Positions 18,217 through 30,797 of a stretch of DNA of 64,000 nucleotides are shown piece after piece. Each line of letters starts with the position of its first letter. Positions within the stretch are counted from its first letter, which is position 1. This stretch comes from Neisseria zalophi (GTDB lineage: Bacteria > Pseudomonadota > Gammaproteobacteria > Burkholderiales > Neisseriaceae), in the NCBI RefSeq assembly GCF_008807015.1, contig NZ_CP031700.1:806001-870000 (forward strand). Direction: 5' to 3'. The position numbers and the translations under genes are program-made. The notes under the pieces are model-generated. The model was not told the DNA's origin. It did no database searches and saw only the letters and a program-made list of their open reading frames with translations.

Positions 18217-19815
18217 TTAGGCATTTAAGTTGACGGAGTGCTCGCGCGTTTCATGGAAAACAATATCGGGCCAGCGTTCTTGCGTTAGGCTCAGATTAAC
18301 CCGATTGGGTGCCAAATAAGCCAGATTGCCGCCGGCATCTACGGATAGGTTGTTGGCATTGGCTTTTTCAAATTCGGCCAGTTTCTTCTTATCGCTGCAG
18401 GAAACCCAACGTGCCGACCAAATGGCTGCATTGTCGAATACAGCTTCTACACCATATTCTGCTGCCAGTCGGGAGGTAACGACTTCAAATTGCAAAACAC
18501 CGACCGCACCTAAAATCAAATCCGAACCGTTGTGTGGTTTGAAAACCTGTACGGCACCTTCTTCGCCCAGTTGCTGCAAGCCTTTTTGGAGTTGTTTCAT
18601 TTTCAACGGGTTTTTAATACGCACGCTACGGAACAATTCGGGGGCAAAGAATGGAATGCCGGTAAAGGCCAGTGTTTCGCCTTCGGAGAAACTGTCGCCG
18701 ATTTGGATATTGCCATGATTCGGAATACCGATAATATCGCCGGCGTAGGCTTCTTCAACCAATTCCCGATCATGCGACATAAAAGTCACCACACTGGAAG
18801 CAGCAATTTCACGATTGATACGCAAATGTTTTATTTTCATACCGCGTTCGAATTTGCCTGAACAAACGCGTAAAAACGCGATACGGTCGCGGTGTTTCGG
18901 ATCCATATTGGCTTGAATTTTAAACACGAAGCCGCTGAACTGGTTTTCATCGGGGGAAACCATGCGCACGGTGGCATCACGGTTTTGCGGAGCAGGCGCC
19001 CAGTCGATAAGGGAATTAAGAATTTCTTGAATGCCGAAATTATTAATCGCCGAGCCGAAGAATACGGGGGTTAATTCGCCGGATAGAAATTCTTCGAGTG
19101 AAAATTCATTAGAAGCCGCCTGAACCAGTTCGATTTCCGCGCGCAGGTTTTCCATATCAAGCGGAAACAGTTCGTCTAGGCGCGGGTTATCAAGGCCTTG
19201 AATCACTTCAAATTCGTGCGGTAGTTTTTCGCCGCCGGCATCGAATAAATACACTTCGTCATTTAATATATGGTAAACACCCTTGAAGTTTTTCCCCATA
19301 CCGATCGGCCAGGTAACCGGTGCACAGCGGATATTGAGGATGTTTTCCACTTCGTCGAGCAGCTCAAGCGAATCGCGTACTTCACGGTCGTATTTATTCA
19401 TAAACGTCACAATCGGCGTATTGCGCAAACGGCAGACGTTTAATAACTTGATGGTTTGTGCTTCCACACCTTTGGCCGCGTCGATGACCATTAAGGCGCT
19501 GTCTACAGCGGTAAGCACGCGGTAGGTATCTTCGGAGAAGTCTTGGTGCCCGGGGGTGTCGAGCAGGTTGACGATATGGTCTTTATAGTCGAACTGCATC
19601 ACAGATGAGGCGACGGAAATGCCGCGTTGTTTTTCGATTTCCATCCAGTCTGATGTGGCGAACTTCCCGGTTTTTTTCCCTTTGACGGTACCGGCACTTT
19701 GAATGGCGCCGGAGAATAACAATAGTTTTTCGGTGAGCGTGGTTTTACCGGCATCGGGGTGGGAAATAATGGCAAATGTACGGCGGCGGCGTACTTCTTC
19801 TAGAATATGGGACAT
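18217..19815 (-). CDS. prfC: Peptide chain release factor 3
   Basis: RF3 (532 residues) is the translational GTPase that recycles RF1/RF2 from the ribosome after peptide release. The G domain has the P-loop [12 protein letters not shown] (about 19-30), switch residues with [28 protein letters not shown] (DTPG) and [11 protein letters not shown] (NKYD). Domains II and III follow. The length is normal. It stands alone on the minus strand with a DUS about 20 bp upstream of the start. The identity is clear; EF-G and other GTPases of this class differ in the [20 protein letters not shown] start. Confidence 0.97.
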   Translation of the reverse strand: MSHILEEVRRRRTFAIISHPDAGKTTLTEKLLLFSGAIQSAGTVKGKKTGKFATSDWMEIEKQRGISVASSVMQFDYKDHIVNLLDTPGHQDFSEDTYRVLTAVDSALMVIDAAKGVEAQTIKLLNVCRLRNTPIVTFMNKYDREVRDSLELLDEVENILNIRCAPVTWPIGMGKNFKGVYHILNDEVYLFDAGGEKLPHEFEVIQGLDNPRLDELFPLDMENLRAEIELVQAASNEFSLEEFLSGELTPVFFGSAINNFGIQEILNSLIDWAPAPQNRDATVRMVSPDENQFSGFVFKIQANMDPKHRDRIAFLRVCSGKFERGMKIKHLRINREIAASSVVTFMSHDRELVEEAYAGDIIGIPNHGNIQIGDSFSEGETLAFTGIPFFAPELFRSVRIKNPLKMKQLQKGLQQLGEEGAVQVFKPHNGSDLILGAVGVLQFEVVTSRLAAEYGVEAVFDNAAIWSARWVSCSDKKKLAEFEKANANNLSVDAGGNLAYLAPNRVNLSLTQERWPDIVFHETREHSVNLNA

Positions 19816-20033
19816 AATGACTCTTCGTTGGAATAATGGTTTTCAGACGGCCTAAGCAGTATGCTATCGTTTTTACTTTGCTTGGTTCGCGGCGCTGTTG
19901 TCATGAGGATTTACAGCTTATTTTTTCATAGACCGTCTGAATAAGAAAGAGGGCGGATTGTACAAAAAAATGCTTGGTTTTTCAATGTTTAGAAAGCATT
20001 AAGGCCGTCTGAAAAAAAATTGAGCTGCCTGTT

Positions 20034-20474
20034 TCAGGCTTTCCCCTGCATATTGTGATGTTCGATTTGAAAGCCTTTTTGCCGATAGGCTTTAAAGCGT
20101 TCGCGGGCTTCGGCCAACTCTTCCAAATCGTTGCCGACAATTTCCAATACTCTGGTAGGCAAAACGGCAGCATCACACCAAAAATCGGGCGAGTAATTCA
20201 GCACAACGGTTTGTTCGGGCACTGTCGGCACCTCATTTCCGCCTGCCAACACCAAAGGCACATGCTGCGGAAAACTTTCGTTGGATAACCATATTTCATG
20301 CGCTAAAAAACTTTCTGCTTCAAATTGCCACAAAGCGGTATCGAATTGTGACACAGCTTCGGCAGATTCTACCCACAATAAAACCGGTGTACGGCCTTGT
20401 GTGGCACGGGCAGCCAAACGGCAGACGAAAGCAGCCGGGTCGGCAACATGGGTATAAAACGTGGCTTGAGGCAT
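20034..20474 (-). CDS. holC: DNA polymerase III chi subunit
   Basis: This 146-residue protein matches HolC, the chi subunit, which links the clamp loader to single-strand binding protein at the replication fork. Visible marks are ATFYTHVADPAAFVCRLAAR near the N terminus, the central TALWQFEAESFLAHEIW and the strand PEQTVVLNYSPDFWCD. It sits between serS and prfC on the minus strand, with 128 bp and 218 bp gaps that each carry a DUS. The size and motifs fit, although chi proteins diverge strongly. Confidence 0.93.
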   Translation of the reverse strand: MPQATFYTHVADPAAFVCRLAARATQGRTPVLLWVESAEAVSQFDTALWQFEAESFLAHEIWLSNESFPQHVPLVLAGGNEVPTVPEQTVVLNYSPDFWCDAAVLPTRVLEIVGNDLEELAEARERFKAYRQKGFQIEHHNMQGKA

Positions 20475-20602
20475 ATTGGTTTAGTGTGTTTGTTGGGCAG
20501 GGCGCTATGATTGGCGATTATTACGATAAACAAAAGCTGTTAAATAGCATCATAGTTTTCAGACGGCCTTATGCGATAGCACAAAGGCCGTTTGAAACAG
20601 GG

Positions 20603-21934
<1,332 letters not shown>

Positions 21935-22074
21935 CTATTGTAAACCAAAATCAGTGCTTTCAGGCCGTCTGAAAATGGATATTAAAAGGGAATATTATCG
22001 GATTATTTTTTATTGGCAGAAAACAAGATATTGCAAAAAGTATTTTGAGAGATATTAAGGTATAGCATCAGTAT

Positions 22075-22107
22075 AAAAAACGCTCCGGCTATAGCTGACC
22101 GGAGCGT
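22075..22107 (-). terminator. Terminator after lpd
   Basis: On the minus strand, ACGCTCCGG and CCGGAGCGT (22080-22088 and 22099-22107) form a GC-rich 9-bp stem with a 10-nt loop, followed by six T. It lies 25 bp past the lpd stop and ends the sdh-gltA-suc-lpd run. It contains no DUS. Confidence 0.9.
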
Positions 22108-22131
22108 ATGTTTTAGTTCGCAGCAAATAAC

Positions 22132-23562
22132 TTAGCCGTGTAAAGCACGTTTATCAACAGCTAAAGCAGCTTCATGCAAGACTTCGGATAAGGTCGGATG
22201 GGCGTGAACAATGCGGGCGATATCTTCGCTGCTCGCGCTGAACTCTAAGCTCATCACACCTTCTGCAACCAATTCGGAAACAATCGGGCCGATCATGTGA
22301 ATACCTAAAATACGGTCGGTTTTGGCGCAGGCCAATACTTTTACCGTACCTTTGGCTTTGCCCAAGCCTAAAGCGCGACCGTTGGCAGCGAAGCCTGAAG
22401 TCCCTTTTTTGTATTCCACGCCTTCGGCTTTCAATTGCTCTTCGGTTTTGCCTACCCATGCGATTTCGGGATCGGTATAAATCACAAAAGGAATGTTGTT
22501 GAAGTCTAAATGGGGTTTTTGGCCGGCAATACGTTCGGCAACGGCAACACCTTCATCACTGGCTTTGTGTGCCAACATCGGGCCGCGTACTACGTCACCG
22601 ATGGCCCATACGTTGGGCAGGTTGGTGCGGCATTCGTCATCCACTTTAATAAAGCCGCGTTCGTCTTTTTCCAAACCAACTGCTTCGGCATTCAAACCTT
22701 CGGTATTGGGGATGCGGCCGATAGAAACAATTAATTTATCGAATGTTTCCGTTTTGGTTTCGCCGCCTACTTCATAAGATACGGATACATTTTTTTTGGT
22801 GCTTTTAATTTCATTGATTTTTACACCCAACTCAATCGCCAAGCCTTGCTCTTTAGTGAAGACTTTAAAGGCTTCTTTGGCAATTTGTTGATCGGCAGCG
22901 GCCAAAAAGGTTGGTAATGCTTCAAGAATGGTGACTTCCGAACCGAGACGGTTCCATACGGAACCCATTTCCAAACCAATTACACCCGAACCGATCACAC
23001 CAAGTTTTTTCGGTACGGCAGTTAAGTTTAAAGCACCTTCGTTGTCGAGAACATTAACGTTATCAATGTCAATTAAAGGTAACGGACGTGGCACGGAACC
23101 GGTAGCAATAATCACATGCTTGGCTTCGACAACAGATTTATTACCTTTATCGTCAACTTCAACCTGCCATAAATCACCATTGCGGCCTTTAAGAGAACCT
23201 TTGCCAAACAGGCTTTCCACTTTGTTTTTTTGGAAGAGGAATTTAATACCGCCAGTTAATTTGGTTACGATAGCATCTTTACGCTCAATCATTTTTGCAG
23301 CATTGAATTTTACGCTGCCGACTGTAATACCGTGTTCGGCAAAGTCATGTTGTGCAGCGTGAAAATGTTCTGAAGATTGCAGCAATGCTTTAGAAGGAAT
23401 ACAACCTACATTCAGACAGGTACCACCGAGTGCGGGTGCATCACCAGCTTTATTAACACCTGCATCAATACAAACGGTTTTAAAACCTAATTGTGCGGCA
23501 CGGATGGCGGCAATATAACCGCCGGGGCCGGCACCGATAACGACTACGTCGAATTGTGACAT
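22132..23562 (-). CDS. lpd: Dihydrolipoyl dehydrogenase (E3 of 2-oxoglutarate dehydrogenase)
   Basis: This 476-residue flavoprotein reoxidises dihydrolipoyl groups using NAD. Visible marks are the FAD-binding GAGPGG (about 10-15), the redox disulfide GGTCLNVGC (Cys49 and Cys54), the NAD motif [13 protein letters not shown], and the C-terminal catalytic HAHPTLSE. It begins at ATG 23562 with AAAGGA upstream; the longer in-frame extension to 23616 lacks support. It follows sucA and sucB, so it probably serves 2-oxoglutarate dehydrogenase. A small lipoprotein gene and a 198-bp gap separate it from that gene, so it may have its own promoter. Confidence 0.97.
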   Translation of the reverse strand: MSQFDVVVIGAGPGGYIAAIRAAQLGFKTVCIDAGVNKAGDAPALGGTCLNVGCIPSKALLQSSEHFHAAQHDFAEHGITVGSVKFNAAKMIERKDAIVTKLTGGIKFLFQKNKVESLFGKGSLKGRNGDLWQVEVDDKGNKSVVEAKHVIIATGSVPRPLPLIDIDNVNVLDNEGALNLTAVPKKLGVIGSGVIGLEMGSVWNRLGSEVTILEALPTFLAAADQQIAKEAFKVFTKEQGLAIELGVKINEIKSTKKNVSVSYEVGGETKTETFDKLIVSIGRIPNTEGLNAEAVGLEKDERGFIKVDDECRTNLPNVWAIGDVVRGPMLAHKASDEGVAVAERIAGQKPHLDFNNIPFVIYTDPEIAWVGKTEEQLKAEGVEYKKGTSGFAANGRALGLGKAKGTVKVLACAKTDRILGIHMIGPIVSELVAEGVMSLEFSASSEDIARIVHAHPTLSEVLHEAALAVDKRALHG

Positions 23563-23760
23563 TTTTAATCCTTTTCTTTGTGTTGTTTGTCCGTCAGGTA
23601 ACATGCGTGAAAACATCTGGTTTTCAAGGTTATGGACGGATAATCATTTATTTCCATTATGCATTACCAGGCATGCCGTTTGCTATTTATGATTTCAACC
23701 TTTCATAGTAGGTTGTAGGGGCAGCTCATATATATGTGTATAGCAAAGTTTTCAGACGGT

Positions 23761-24024
23761 TTACCGTTTATTACGGCATGAATATGGTTGATAATTTTTG
23801 GCCAGTTGTTTGTTTGCTTTATTATGCACTCTAATAATGGCATTAGGGTGCGTTTTGCATAAAGTATCACGAACCAGTGGAATACCGGCTTGATTACTGC
23901 CCAATTCAATACGTTTATTCAATAAACGCCCCTTTTGGTCATACGCAGAAACCAAATATTCTTCATTAGCGGTTGCTGCGCAGGCACTCAGCATACATGC
24001 TGATAAAATCAGAAAGTATTTCAT
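23761..24024 (-). CDS. Small lipoprotein of unknown function between sucB and lpd
   Basis: This 87-residue protein has a lipoprotein signal peptide (MKYFLILSACMLSACAAT) with two possible lipidation cysteines (Cys10 and Cys15; LSAC before Cys15 is the better lipobox). The mature part is short and basic, with two further Cys (TLCKTHPN and YSCRNKR) that could form a disulfide, so it is likely periplasmic and membrane-anchored. A GGGAAAAC ribosome site precedes the ATG. I do not recognise the family. Its place inside the TCA cluster is odd, and nothing links it to central metabolism. Confidence 0.75.
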   Translation of the reverse strand: MKYFLILSACMLSACAATANEEYLVSAYDQKGRLLNKRIELGSNQAGIPLVRDTLCKTHPNAIIRVHNKANKQLAKNYQPYSCRNKR

Positions 24025-24130
24025 GTTTTCCCTTATTCATTTGTATTTTTTATATGGATAATGAGTTTCAGACGGCATTCATATTCAATGAATAAACAGG
24101 CCGTCTGAAACTTTGCACTTGTCGTTTGAA

Positions 24131-25324
24131 TTATAAATCAAGAAGCAGGCGGGCAGGATCTTCAAGCAGATCTTTAATCGCAACCAATGTTAATACTGCT
24201 TCGCGACCATCAATAATACGGTGGTCGTAAGACAGTGCCAGATACATCATCGGACGCACAACAACTTGGCCGTTTTCTACAACCGCACGCTCTTTAGTAG
24301 CGTGCATGCCGAGAATGGCAGATTGAGGTGGGTTGATAATCGGGGTAGACATCATTGAGCCAAAAGTACCGCCGTTGGTGATGCTGAATGTACCGCCGGT
24401 AAGGTCTTCTAAAGCGATTTTGCCGTCTTTGGCTTTTGATGCATAATCGATAATGGCTTTTTCAATGTCGGCAATGCTCATTTGATCAGCATCACGAAGG
24501 ATGGGTACAACCAATCCGCGCGGGCTGCCGATGGCAATACCGATATCGAAATAACCGTGGTAAACGATATCGTTGCCGTCAACAGAGGCGTTCACAATCG
24601 GATATTTTTTCAGTGCGGCTACGGTAGCTTTAACAAAGAAAGACATAAAGCCCAGTTTGACACCATGCTCTTTTTCAAATTTTTCTTTGTATTTTGCACG
24701 TAAGTCCATAACCGGTTTCATGTTAACTTCGTTAAAAGTGGTTAGGATGGCGTTTTCTTGTTGTGATGCCAATAGGCGTTCGGCGACACGTGCGCGCAGG
24801 CGGCTCATCGGTACGCGTTGTTCTGGGCGTTCACCAGCAGGAATCGGTGCAGCAGGTGCGGCTGCTTTAGCTGCAGTACCGGCATTTTGTACGTCTTCTT
24901 TCAATACACGTCCGCCACGTCCTGAACCTTGAACATTATTCACATCCACGCCTTTTTCTGCAGCCAGTTTAGCGGCAGCGGGCATTGCAACACCGGCTTG
25001 GGCATTGCTGCTAGGTGCCGGAGCAGATTCTGCTTTAGGTGTTTCTGCTGGTGTTTCAGCAGGTGCTGCAGAAGCTTCGGCTTTTGCTTCGGTGTCGATT
25101 TTTGCCAGCAATTGTTCTGCAACAACGGTCTCACCATCTTGGGCAATAATTTCTACAACCACACCTGCTTGTGGTGCAGGTACTTCTAAAACAACTTTGT
25201 CTGTTTCGATATCAATCAGAATCTCATCGCGTTCTACATATTCACCGACTTTTTTGTGCCAAGACATTAATGTGCCTTCAGACACGCTTTCAGACAACAT
25301 AGGTACTTTTACTTCTATAATCAT
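24131..25324 (-). CDS. sucB: Dihydrolipoyl succinyltransferase (E2 of 2-oxoglutarate dehydrogenase)
   Basis: SucB (397 residues) forms the E2 core that moves the succinyl group to CoA. Order: lipoyl domain with the modified Lys in [11 protein letters not shown] (Lys43), an Ala/Pro/Glu-rich linker (about 78-115), a peripheral subunit-binding domain ([24 protein letters not shown]), and the acetyltransferase-type catalytic domain ending [12 protein letters not shown] with catalytic His and Asp. Start at ATG 25324 after CGGAG; the upstream in-frame codons overlap a DUS. It lies 68 bp after sucA. The linker is shorter than in some E2 proteins but normal for SucB. Confidence 0.97.
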   Translation of the reverse strand: MIIEVKVPMLSESVSEGTLMSWHKKVGEYVERDEILIDIETDKVVLEVPAPQAGVVVEIIAQDGETVVAEQLLAKIDTEAKAEASAAPAETPAETPKAESAPAPSSNAQAGVAMPAAAKLAAEKGVDVNNVQGSGRGGRVLKEDVQNAGTAAKAAAPAAPIPAGERPEQRVPMSRLRARVAERLLASQQENAILTTFNEVNMKPVMDLRAKYKEKFEKEHGVKLGFMSFFVKATVAALKKYPIVNASVDGNDIVYHGYFDIGIAIGSPRGLVVPILRDADQMSIADIEKAIIDYASKAKDGKIALEDLTGGTFSITNGGTFGSMMSTPIINPPQSAILGMHATKERAVVENGQVVVRPMMYLALSYDHRIIDGREAVLTLVAIKDLLEDPARLLLDL

Positions 25325-25392
25325 TTTATTCTCCGAGTGGTTTTGGGCCGTCTGAAAATAATGCATGAAATATTCAGACGGCCTGAAGGTTG

Positions 25393-28233
25393 TTAGTTTT
25401 GGTTGAATGACATTGCATCTTCAACAAGCTGCTTCAGTTGGGCAGCGTGTTTGCTCAAATAACCAACCGCTGGTGAGGCACTGGCGGGGCGGCCTGCATA
25501 GCTGAGTTTTTGTTTGTCATCCAATATTTTTTCGATACGGTGGCGTAATTGATGGAAAGCACCTTGGTTACGCGGCTCTTCTTGAGCCCACATAATATCG
25601 TGGGCATTCGGGTATTTTGCCAATTCTGCTTGTAACTCTTCGTATGGGAACGGATACATTTGCTCCACACGAATGATGGCAATATCTTTTTCCAGCTTGC
25701 GTTCGGCTCGCCCGGCTGCCAAGTCGTAATAAACCTGACCGGCACATAAGATAACCCGTTTAACCCCCTTGCCGTTGGTTCGTTTGACCGTATCCGGAAT
25801 AACCGGGCGGAATGTAGAACCTTCGGTAAAGTTTTCCAAAGCGCTCATAGAGTCTTTGAAGCGTAATAATCGTTTAGATAAGAAGATAACCAATGGTTTA
25901 CGATAAGAACGCAATGCTTGTCTACGCAAAATATGGAAGATTTGTGATGCTTCAGACGGCATAATAATTTGCATATTTTGCTCGGAACACAATTGCAACC
26001 AACGTTCTAAACGTGCTGATGAGTGTTCCGGACCTTGGCCGTCATAACCGTGTGGCAAAATGGTAGTCAAACCACATAAACGACCCCATTTAGTCTCACC
26101 GGAAGAGATGAATTGGTCGATTACAACTTGTGCACCATTGGCGAAGTCACCAAATTGTGCTTCCCAAATAGTCAATTTGTCTGGAGCAGAACATGCATAA
26201 CCATATTCATAAGCCATAACGGCTTCTTCATTCAAAATGGAATCGATAACCAAGAAAGAAGCTTGATTTTCAGACATGTTGCGCAAAGGCACATAAGCAC
26301 CGTCATCTGATCTTTCGCGCTTTTGATCGTGCAGAACAGCATGGCGGTGTGAGAATGTACCGCGACCGGAGTCTTCACCGGAAATGCGAACACCGGTACC
26401 GTTTGTTACTAAAGCTGCATAAGCCAATGTTTCTGCCATACCCCAGTCAATAGGTTGTGAACCGGTTGCCATGGCTTTACGGGCTTCAAGTACGCGTTTG
26501 GCGGTATTGTGTAGAGCAAAGCCTTCGGGCACTGCTGTAAATTTGTCGGCCAGTCGTTTGATATCGGCAGCAGGCAAACCACTTTCTACTTGTTCGCGCC
26601 AGTCTTGGCCTTGGTATTTAGACCAATCTACGCGATGTTTGCTTTCATAATCAGTCAGACGGGTTTGTTCGACATGTTCGCCTTTATCAAGCGCATCACG
26701 GTAAGTTTGAATAAAGCCTTCAGCTTCATCTGCTTTTATAACACCTTCAGCTACCAATTGCTCTGCGTAAAGTGCACGCGCACCCGGATGTTTAGCAACT
26801 GATTTATACATCATAGGTTGTGTTAATGTGGGGTCATCGCCTTCGTTATGCCCCAATTTGCGGTAACAAACCAAATCAATCACAACGTCTTTATTAAATT
26901 GCTTACGGTAGTCCAAGGCAGCTTTTACTACGAAGCAGACGGCTTCAGGATCATCACCGTTAACGTGGAAAATAGGAGCATCCACCATTTTGGCAATATC
27001 TGTACAGTAAACAGTTGAGCGTACGTCTCGGCTATCAGATGTTGTAAAACCGATTTGGTTGTTGATAACGATATGTACGGTACCACCGGTTGAGTAACCA
27101 CGTGTTTTAGAAAGGTTGAATGTTGCTTGGTTAACACCTAAGCCGATAAATGCAGAGTCACCATGAATCAAAACAGGCAATACTTGTTCTTGTCCGTTAT
27201 CACCTCTACGGCGTTGTTTTGCACGTGTAGAGCCTTCTACAACGGGGTTAACAATTTCGAGATGAGACGGGTTAAATGCTAAAGTGACATGGATGGCACC
27301 ATCCGGCGTAGCAATATCTGAACTGAAACCCATATGGTATTTCACGTCACCGCTAGGTAGGGTTGCTGCGGCACGACCCTCAAACTCAGCAAATAAATCA
27401 CCCGGCTGTTTACCTAATGTATTAACCAATACATTCAGACGGCCACGGTGCGCCATGCCGATAATGACTTCTTCAATACCGTCTTTAGCGGCGTTTTGTA
27501 CCAGATAGTTAAGGCCGGCAATGGAGCTTTCACCACCTTCGACGGAAAAGCGTTTTTGACCGACATATTTGGTATGCAGATAACGTTCTAAAGTTTCAGC
27601 GGCTGTGAGCTGTTTGAGAATATACCGCTTTTCATCGGTACTAAATTTGGGTGTAGACAATGTACGTTCGAAATAGTCACGAATCCAACGACGTTCTTCG
27701 GTATTGGCGATATGCATATATTCGATACCGATATGTCCGCAATAGGTTTGCTTCAATTTGCTGATAATATCAGCTAATGTCAATTTTCCACTATTGGCAA
27801 AATCACCTTCACCAATGCTAAATTGAACAGCCATATCAGAAGCATCTAAACCATGGAACTGAGGATCTAATGCATCAATATTGCGTGGTGGCATGCGTTT
27901 GAGCGGATCAAGCTGTGCTGCACCTACACCTTGAATCCTATAAGCAGAGATGAGACGTAATACACCAACTTGCTTTTTAAGCATACTTTCATCTAAACCG
28001 CCTGATACTGCCGAGATCGCTCTTCGTTTTGCCAGATTGGCAAAAGATTCTTGAATAGGGTGGTGTGCAATATCTTTTTCAACGAAACCGGGTTGTGCGG
28101 CAAGTTCCGCAAAATATTGTTTCCAGTTGTCTTCAACAGAATCAGGGTTATTCAAATAACTTTCGTATAGTTCTTCAATATATGGTGCGTTGGATCCAAA
28201 TAGATACGAGAAATTAAGCTTTTCTTCCATCAT
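25393..28233 (-). CDS. sucA: 2-oxoglutarate dehydrogenase E1
   Basis: SucA (946 residues) is the thiamine-diphosphate enzyme that decarboxylates 2-oxoglutarate. Marks are the N-terminal SucB-contact segment ([20 protein letters not shown]), [18 protein letters not shown], the ThDP motif beginning [10 protein letters not shown] and continuing through [18 protein letters not shown], and the transketolase-like domain with [16 protein letters not shown] and [16 protein letters not shown]. The length is standard. It lies 212 bp after gltA; that gap holds a nested inverted repeat 27 bp before the sucA start. A DUS copy (about 25952) is inside the frame. Confidence 0.97.
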   Translation of the reverse strand: MMEEKLNFSYLFGSNAPYIEELYESYLNNPDSVEDNWKQYFAELAAQPGFVEKDIAHHPIQESFANLAKRRAISAVSGGLDESMLKKQVGVLRLISAYRIQGVGAAQLDPLKRMPPRNIDALDPQFHGLDASDMAVQFSIGEGDFANSGKLTLADIISKLKQTYCGHIGIEYMHIANTEERRWIRDYFERTLSTPKFSTDEKRYILKQLTAAETLERYLHTKYVGQKRFSVEGGESSIAGLNYLVQNAAKDGIEEVIIGMAHRGRLNVLVNTLGKQPGDLFAEFEGRAAATLPSGDVKYHMGFSSDIATPDGAIHVTLAFNPSHLEIVNPVVEGSTRAKQRRRGDNGQEQVLPVLIHGDSAFIGLGVNQATFNLSKTRGYSTGGTVHIVINNQIGFTTSDSRDVRSTVYCTDIAKMVDAPIFHVNGDDPEAVCFVVKAALDYRKQFNKDVVIDLVCYRKLGHNEGDDPTLTQPMMYKSVAKHPGARALYAEQLVAEGVIKADEAEGFIQTYRDALDKGEHVEQTRLTDYESKHRVDWSKYQGQDWREQVESGLPAADIKRLADKFTAVPEGFALHNTAKRVLEARKAMATGSQPIDWGMAETLAYAALVTNGTGVRISGEDSGRGTFSHRHAVLHDQKRERSDDGAYVPLRNMSENQASFLVIDSILNEEAVMAYEYGYACSAPDKLTIWEAQFGDFANGAQVVIDQFISSGETKWGRLCGLTTILPHGYDGQGPEHSSARLERWLQLCSEQNMQIIMPSEASQIFHILRRQALRSYRKPLVIFLSKRLLRFKDSMSALENFTEGSTFRPVIPDTVKRTNGKGVKRVILCAGQVYYDLAAGRAERKLEKDIAIIRVEQMYPFPYEELQAELAKYPNAHDIMWAQEEPRNQGAFHQLRHRIEKILDDKQKLSYAGRPASASPAVGYLSKHAAQLKQLVEDAMSFNQN

Positions 28234-28259
28234 AGGGTTTGCCCTTTGCTTATAAAATT

Positions 28260-28331
28260 AAAGAGTAGAATTTACTATTCTCAAGACACCATTAAATGAA
28301 TGTCTTTCGAGATATGTTTATTCTACTCTTT
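28260..28331 (-). repeat. Nested inverted repeat upstream of sucA (possible structured leader)
   Basis: The outer arms AAAGAGTAGAAT (28260-28271) and ATTCTACTCTTT (28320-28331) are perfect complements over 12 bp. Between them an inner stem pairs CTC-A-AGACA with TGTCT-TTC-GAG. On the minus strand this 72-nt fold would lie 26 nt before the sucA ATG and about 115 nt past the gltA stop. It has only a weak T-rich tail, so it may be a leaky terminator, a processing site or a protein-binding leader. It is not built from DUS. Confidence 0.6.
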
Positions 28332-28445
28332 GCATTTTGAGTTCGCTAATATTTCCTAATTTGATTTTGCGAAGTAATAAAGTTACAAGCTAATCAAGTT
28401 CTGCAAATAATGTTAATTATATATTATTTGCAGAAATATTAGTTA

Positions 28446-29729
28446 TCAGCGCTTGTCTACATCTACAAAATCACGGCGTGTGGGGCCTGTATAAAGTTGA
28501 CGTGGACGGCCGATTTTTTGGTTAGGATCACTGATCATTTCATGCCAATGTGAAATCCAACCTACAGTTCTGGCTAAAGCGAAGATTACAGTGAACATAG
28601 ATACAGGAATACCCAGTGCTGATAAAACAATGCCTGAGTAGAAGTCTACATTCGGATAGAGCTTGCGTTCAACGAAATAAGGATCGTTCAAGGCAATTTT
28701 TTCCAATTCCATAGCCAGTTTGAATTGTGGATCATTTTCTAATCCCAATTCTTTCAGCACTTCATAGCAGGTTTCACGCATAATACTGGCACGAGGATCC
28801 ATATTGCGATATACACGGTGTCCGAAGCCCATTAGGCGGTATTTGCGTTCTTTTACGCCTTCCATGAAAGAGGCTACATTAGAAACATCACCGATTTCAT
28901 CTAACATTTTCAACACAGCTTCATTGGCACCACCGTGTGCGGGACCCCATAAGCTGGCAATACCAGCAGCAATACATGCAAACGGATTTGCTCCCGAAGA
29001 GCCAGCTAAGCGTACGGTTGAAGTTGAAGCATTTTGTTCGTGGTCTGCATGCAAAATGAAAATACGGTCTAATGCTTTAACCAATACTGGATTGGGTTCG
29101 TATTCTTCACAAGGCGTTGCAAACATCATGTGCATGAAATTTGCGGTGTAAGAAAGATCATTGCGCGGGAAGTTGAATGGCAAACCGTTTGAATAACGGT
29201 AGCACATAGCAGCAATAGTCGGGATTTTTGAAATCAAACGATAAACGGCTACTTTACGGTGTTCTGGATTGGTAATATCTAAACTGTCTTGATAGAAAGC
29301 AGCTAATGCGCCTACTACACCCACCATCATGGCCATGGGGTGGGCATCGCGTCGGAAGCCTCTAAAGAACCAAGTAAGTTGTTCGTGAACCATGGTATGA
29401 CGAGATACGGTGTGTTCGAACTTGGCTTTTTCTTCTGCTGTCGGCAGCTCGCCGTAAATTAACAAATAGCAGGTTTCCAGATAATCACTATTTTCTGCTA
29501 ATTGTTCAATTGGATAGCCACGGTAATAAAGTTGGCCTTTTTCACCATCAATAAACGTGATTTTTGATTCACAGCTAGCGGTTGATACAAAGCCGGGATC
29601 AAATGTAAACATTCCCGACCCTTTGGTAAAAGTACGGATGTCTACTACATCATTTCCCAAAGTACCTTCAAGTACCGGTAACTCCAATTCTTCTTTGCCT
29701 TCAATATTTAATTTTATAGTTTTAGACAT
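28446..29729 (-). CDS. gltA: Citrate synthase
   Basis: GltA (427 residues) condenses oxaloacetate and acetyl-CoA. It is the long, hexameric type (type II) of Gram-negative bacteria, with the N-terminal beta domain ([20 protein letters not shown]) that carries the NADH-sensitive part in relatives. Catalytic residues are in the helices [14 protein letters not shown] (His), [15 protein letters not shown] (His) and [13 protein letters not shown] (Asp). A strong AAAGGAGC ribosome site precedes the ATG. It lies between sdhE (88 bp upstream, with a DUS) and sucA. Confidence 0.98.
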   Translation of the reverse strand: MSKTIKLNIEGKEELELPVLEGTLGNDVVDIRTFTKGSGMFTFDPGFVSTASCESKITFIDGEKGQLYYRGYPIEQLAENSDYLETCYLLIYGELPTAEEKAKFEHTVSRHTMVHEQLTWFFRGFRRDAHPMAMMVGVVGALAAFYQDSLDITNPEHRKVAVYRLISKIPTIAAMCYRYSNGLPFNFPRNDLSYTANFMHMMFATPCEEYEPNPVLVKALDRIFILHADHEQNASTSTVRLAGSSGANPFACIAAGIASLWGPAHGGANEAVLKMLDEIGDVSNVASFMEGVKERKYRLMGFGHRVYRNMDPRASIMRETCYEVLKELGLENDPQFKLAMELEKIALNDPYFVERKLYPNVDFYSGIVLSALGIPVSMFTVIFALARTVGWISHWHEMISDPNQKIGRPRQLYTGPTRRDFVDVDKR

Positions 29730-29817
29730 CTCTTGCTCCTTTATTTTGATTTAAATAAAACCCGGCATATTCATGCTACACAAATTGCCGCAGTTGTTTT
29801 CAGACGGCTTAAATAAC

Positions 29818-30066
29818 TTAAGCACGTCTTATTTTTTCCAAAATTGGAAGAAAACGGCTATCTTTCGCTTCTTCTTTTTGGTTGACCAGAGCCAAGAACT
29901 CTTGATCAGGCAATTCTAAAATATCTACGAAGATAGATAGTTCATCATCACTAAGATTGTCAAATTCTTTGGTCATAAATCTTTTGAGTACAATGTCAAG
30001 CTCAAGCAGCCCTCGGCGTGTCTGGTAATGTATCTTGCGTTTGGCAGCATCATCAAAAACAGGCAT
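29818..30066 (-). CDS. sdhE: Succinate dehydrogenase flavinylation factor SdhE
   Basis: This 82-residue protein matches SdhE (YgfY/Sdh5), the small factor that helps attach FAD covalently to SdhA. The conserved KRKIHYQTRRGLLELDIVL contains the RGxxE motif that contacts SdhA. FDNLSDDELSIFVDILELPD follows. It begins 2 bp after the sdhB stop, so it is coupled to the sdh operon, a fitting place. The length is typical. Confidence 0.95.
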   Translation of the reverse strand: MPVFDDAAKRKIHYQTRRGLLELDIVLKRFMTKEFDNLSDDELSIFVDILELPDQEFLALVNQKEEAKDSRFLPILEKIRRA

Positions 30067-30068
30067 AT

Positions 30069-30776
30069 TTAAACCGCTCGTTTTAACATAATCTCTTTAA
30101 TCTTACCTATCGCACGGGTAGGATTCAAGTGTTTAGGGCAAACATCGACACAATTCATAATAGTGTGACAACGGAATAGTCGATACGGATCGTTTAAATC
30201 GTCTAAACGTTCGTTGGTAATAGTGTCACGGCTGTCTGCTATAAAGCGATATGCATTTAATAAACCTGAAGGGCCGACAAATTTATCAGGGTTCCACCAG
30301 AAAGAAGGACAGGCGGTTGAGCAACAAGCACATAAAATGCATTCATATAAGCCGTCCAGTTCTTTACGGTCTTCTTGTGTTTGCAAACGCTCACGACCAT
30401 CCGGAGTCGGTGCATCATTGACCATATAAGGTTTGATAGAATGATATTGCTTGAAAAACTGAGTCATGTCGACAATTAAGTCGCGAATAACCGGTAATCC
30501 GGGTAAAGGGCGTAATTTAATCGGCTGTTTTAAGCTTCGTATGTCGGTGAGACAAGCTAAGCCGTTTTTCCCATTAATATTCATACCGTCTGAACCGCAA
30601 ATACCTTCACGGCAGGAGCGTCGGAATGAAATACTGTCATCCATTGCTTTCAGTTTGACAAGCGCATCAAGTAATTTGACATCACTTGGTTCGATTTCTA
30701 ATTCGTAATCCTTCATGTAAGGCTTCGCATCTACATCAGGATTGTAGCGGTACACTTGAAAACGTATTTTTTCCAT
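30069..30776 (-). CDS. sdhB: Succinate dehydrogenase iron-sulfur subunit
   Basis: SdhB (235 residues) carries electrons from SdhA to the membrane quinone site through three clusters. The 2Fe-2S ligands are in CREGICGSDGMNINGKNGLAC. The 4Fe-4S and 3Fe-4S ligands are in CILCACCSTACPSF, CHTIMNCVDVCP and the following region. All the expected cysteines are present. It sits 21 bp after sdhA and 2 bp before sdhE. Confidence 0.98.
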   Translation of the reverse strand: MEKIRFQVYRYNPDVDAKPYMKDYELEIEPSDVKLLDALVKLKAMDDSISFRRSCREGICGSDGMNINGKNGLACLTDIRSLKQPIKLRPLPGLPVIRDLIVDMTQFFKQYHSIKPYMVNDAPTPDGRERLQTQEDRKELDGLYECILCACCSTACPSFWWNPDKFVGPSGLLNAYRFIADSRDTITNERLDDLNDPYRLFRCHTIMNCVDVCPKHLNPTRAIGKIKEIMLKRAV

Positions 30777-30797
30777 GTGTTGTGTTCCTTATATTTT

